Of a DNA stretch of 64,000 nucleotides, positions 62,941 to 64,000 are shown piece by piece. Every line of letters starts with the position of its first letter. The first letter of the stretch is position 1. Origin of the DNA: Mesorhizobium sp. AR02 (lineage in GTDB: Bacteria > Pseudomonadota > Alphaproteobacteria > Rhizobiales > Rhizobiaceae); contig NZ_CP080531.1 in the NCBI RefSeq assembly GCF_024746835.1, positions 4,484,001 through 4,548,000 of the forward strand. Direction: 5' to 3'. The position numbers and the translations under genes are program-made. The notes below the pieces were generated by a model. It was not told where the DNA came from. It was given only the letters and a program-made list of their open reading frames with translations, and did no database searches.

Positions 62941-64000
62941 ATGAGCGAGGGACACTCGACCTACACGCCCAAAACCGGTATCGAACGCTGGTTCGACGCC
63001 CGCATGCCGCTGCCGCGGCTGGTCTATGACAGCTTCGTCGCCTATCCGGTGCCGCGCAACCTCAACTACATGTGGACCTTCGGCGGCATCCTGTCGATCA
63101 TGCTGGTGGCGCAGATCCTGACCGGCATCGTGCTGGCCATGCACTACACGGCCGACACCAATCTCGCCTTCGGCTCGGTCGAGAAGATCATGCGCGACGT
63201 GAATTCCGGCTGGCTGTTGCGCTACATGCATGCCAACGGCGCCTCGTTCTTCTTCATCGCCGTCTACATGCACATCTTCCGTGGCCTCTATTACGGCTCC
63301 TACAAGGCGCCGCGCGAACTGCTCTGGATCCTCGGCTGCATCATCTATCTCCTGATGATGGCGACCGGCTTCATGGGCTACGTGCTGCCATGGGGACAGA
63401 TGAGCTTCTGGGGCGCCACCGTCATCACCGGCTTCTTCAGCGCCATTCCGCTGGTCGGCGAGTGGATCCAGCAGTTGCTGCTCGGCGGCTTCGCCGTCGA
63501 CAACCCGACGCTGAACCGCTTCTTCGCGCTGCACTACCTGCTGCCGTTCATGATCACCGGCGTCGTCGTGCTGCACGTCTGGGCGCTGCATGTCGTGGGT
63601 CAGTCGAACCCGACCGGCATCGAGGTCAAGTCGAAGACCGACACCGTCGCCTTCACCCCTTACGCGACCATCAAGGACGCGTTCGGCATGATCGTGTTCC
63701 TGTTCATCTTCGCCTATTTCATCTTCTTCCTGCCGAACTATCTCGGCCATCCCGATAATTACATCGTCGCCAACCCGCTGAAGACGCCGGCCCATATCGT
63801 GCCGGAATGGTACTTCCTGCCGTTCTACGCGATCCTGCGCGCCATCACCTTCAACATCGGGCCGATCAACTCCAAGCTCGGCGGCGTGCTGTGCATGTTC
63901 GGCGCCATCGTCATGCTGTTCCTGGTGCCGTGGCTCGACACCTCCAAGGTGCGCTCGGCGGTCTACCGGCCCTGGTACAAGCTGTTCTTCTGGCTGTTCG
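62941..64000 (+). CDS. petB: Cytochrome b of the bc1 complex (3' end outside window)
   Basis: The frame starts with ATG at 62941, after AGGGGGA, and stays open to the window edge (353 codons seen). It encodes an N-terminal amphipathic part ([20 protein letters not shown]), transmembrane helices with haem His pairs ([22 protein letters not shown] and [20 protein letters not shown]), and the Qo-site PEWY motif. Two more helices follow. The gene continues beyond base 64000. petC, for cytochrome c1, is expected next. Confidence 0.95.
   Translation, partial: MSEGHSTYTPKTGIERWFDARMPLPRLVYDSFVAYPVPRNLNYMWTFGGILSIMLVAQILTGIVLAMHYTADTNLAFGSVEKIMRDVNSGWLLRYMHANGASFFFIAVYMHIFRGLYYGSYKAPRELLWILGCIIYLLMMATGFMGYVLPWGQMSFWGATVITGFFSAIPLVGEWIQQLLLGGFAVDNPTLNRFFALHYLLPFMITGVVVLHVWALHVVGQSNPTGIEVKSKTDTVAFTPYATIKDAFGMIVFLFIFAYFIFFLPNYLGHPDNYIVANPLKTPAHIVPEWYFLPFYAILRAITFNIGPINSKLGGVLCMFGAIVMLFLVPWLDTSKVRSAVYRPWYKLFFWLF

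Noticed and set aside
62740..63795. 351-codon minus-strand frame
   Set aside because: Antisense to petA and petB, whose Rieske and cytochrome b motifs are on the plus strand.

Overview
The window looks like chromosome of a Rhizobiales alphaproteobacterium, most likely Mesorhizobium or a close relative. The reasons are high GC, a fused trpE(G) behind a Trp-codon leader peptide, a choXWV choline transporter, short rhizobial intergenic palindromes (RIME-type) and an alphaproteobacterial petAB. No rRNA, tRNA, CRISPR array or prophage was recognised. Genes are dense, and most very long antisense reading frames are high-GC shadows of real genes.

Layout. 1-5 kb: end of a MarR regulator, a Cys-less isochorismatase-like hydrolase, a small membrane protein and an EntS-type MFS exporter, then a siderophore-interacting reductase and an AbrB-type membrane protein. 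5-9.3 kb: a ParDE and a VapBC toxin-antitoxin pair around small redox, SDR and secreted proteins. 9.3-22.2 kb: metabolism and transport, including a CDF metal exporter, trpE(G) with a readable attenuator, a PEP-mutase-like lyase, a deacylase, an MFS pump, a disulfide oxidoreductase, an acetyltransferase, a GlxA regulator and formate-THF ligase. 22.5-30.7 kb: a five-gene unit of unknown function (coiled-coil protein, unknown protein, AAA+ ATPase, unknown protein, membrane-anchored protein), split by an IS110-family element. 31-41 kb: cytochrome c, a LysR gene broken by a nonsense codon, an EamA transporter, thymidine kinase, choXWV, a two-component system, small secreted proteins and ClpS. 41.6-51 kb: a MoxR / DUF58 / DUF4159 / membrane-protein operon, divergent from DUF1285, CoA pyrophosphatase and CCA-adding enzyme. 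51-57 kb: secreted S8 protease, hemF, SoxR, TrmL and small genes. 57-62 kb: a two-gene ABC exporter with a possible leader-peptide region, then GNAT and cupin genes. 62.3 kb to the end: petA and the start of petB.

The strongest finding is the IS110 element at 25243-26390. Its ends can be placed to the base on CT core dinucleotides, because removing it restores a rhizobial palindromic repeat. The 193 bases between its left end and the transposase start contain segments matching both halves of the target and both halves of the joined element ends, in the order known for IS621-type bridge RNAs. This appears to be an RNA-guided transposon aimed at rhizobial intergenic repeats. The five-gene AAA+ unit it interrupts is the best candidate for an undescribed cellular system.
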